Assembly (NCBI GenBank): GCA_003550325.1
Contig: QKWP01000371.1
Location: 100,549-164,548 of the forward strand
DNA: 64,000 bases
From: Gigaspora rosea
Taxonomy: Eukaryota; Glomeromycota; Glomeromycetes; Diversisporales; Gigasporaceae
Direction of reading: 5' to 3'
In this document: positions 63,843-64,000 of the stretch, piece by piece
Numbering within the stretch: the stretch's first letter is position 1
Layout: every line of letters begins with the position of its first letter
Position numbers and translations under genes: made by a program
Notes under the pieces: model-generated
Told to the model about the DNA's origin: nothing
What the model saw: the letters and a program-made list of their open reading frames with translations, nothing else
Databases searched by the model: none

Positions 63843-64000
63843 CCTTGACAGTACTTTAAAATTTTTATTAACAGTCACACAATTTGTTATACAGATTATG
63901 GATGCAAATTTTTTATTATGAAATTTTAATAATTGACATTTATATGATTGATTCTTTTTTTATAGTAAATTGCAACAGTAAGCCCTCTTCAAATAGCTTT
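63843..64000. other. Right edge of the window
   Basis: AT-rich with no recognised feature; it may belong to whatever follows. Confidence 0.4.

Noticed and set aside
1-64000. CRISPR arrays, bacterial operons, ribosome binding sites and riboswitches
   Set aside because: Spliced genes, LINEs and gypsy/hAT elements show a eukaryotic nuclear genome; the repeats found are satellites or transposons without spacer-repeat order.
1-64000. tRNA, rRNA and snRNA genes
   Set aside because: I looked for TTCRANNC-type T-arms and conserved rRNA words on both strands and saw none convincing; a covariance search would be needed to exclude small RNAs.

Overview
The window is AT-rich, intron-bearing eukaryotic DNA crowded with transposons. 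Conserved fungal-type genes have short GT-AG introns, and AT-rich spacers are packed with non-LTR retrotransposons and short inverted-repeat elements. The combination of RPAP1, GINS Sld5, PEX11, an RNF10/Mag2-type RING protein and a UBE3D/Ipa1-type protein with heavily repeated spacers fits an arbuscular mycorrhizal fungus (Glomeromycotina, for example a Rhizophagus relative). That placement is inferred from gene and repeat style, not from a database match.

Layout. Bases 1-12,600 hold two minus-strand LINEs. LINE-A (about 300-7,960) is decayed and split by a 469-bp fold-back element. LINE-B (8,464-12,262) is 5'-truncated but keeps one long uninterrupted RT-RNase H frame. Bases 12,600-16,900 are gene-free: small inverted-repeat elements, a perfect 443-bp duplication touching an N, and a palindromic hexamer satellite. 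At 17,028-19,037 lies a seven-exon UBE3D-like gene; facing it is a nitrate reductase pseudogene (21,902-19,927) interrupted by a small hAT-like element. Bases 21,940-25,000 are nested fold-back and hAT elements plus a hAT transposase fragment. A broken Ty3/gypsy fossil with one recognisable LTR occupies 25,499-31,722. Bases 33,900-50,020 are the gene island: RPAP1 (-), SLD5 (+), an unrecognised multi-exon gene (+), RNF10-like (-) and PEX11 (-). Bases 51,217-58,687 are LINE-C, full length between 17-bp target-site duplications and carrying two nested hAT-like insertions. Bases 58,700-64,000 are gene-free and include an unusual array of alternately inverted modules.

The host genes are unrelated housekeeping functions: Pol II assembly, replication-fork assembly, ribosome-linked ubiquitination, peroxisome division and 3'-end processing/ubiquitin. 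They form no operon or joint pathway. The strongest observations are the many non-autonomous elements whose target-site duplications can be read directly, a run of Trp-to-stop changes in both the nitrate reductase pseudogene and LINE-A, the hexamer satellite beside UBE3D, the alternately inverted array at 61.9-62.5 kb, and an inverted copy of the UBE3D 3' end. I did not find a clearly new biochemical system.
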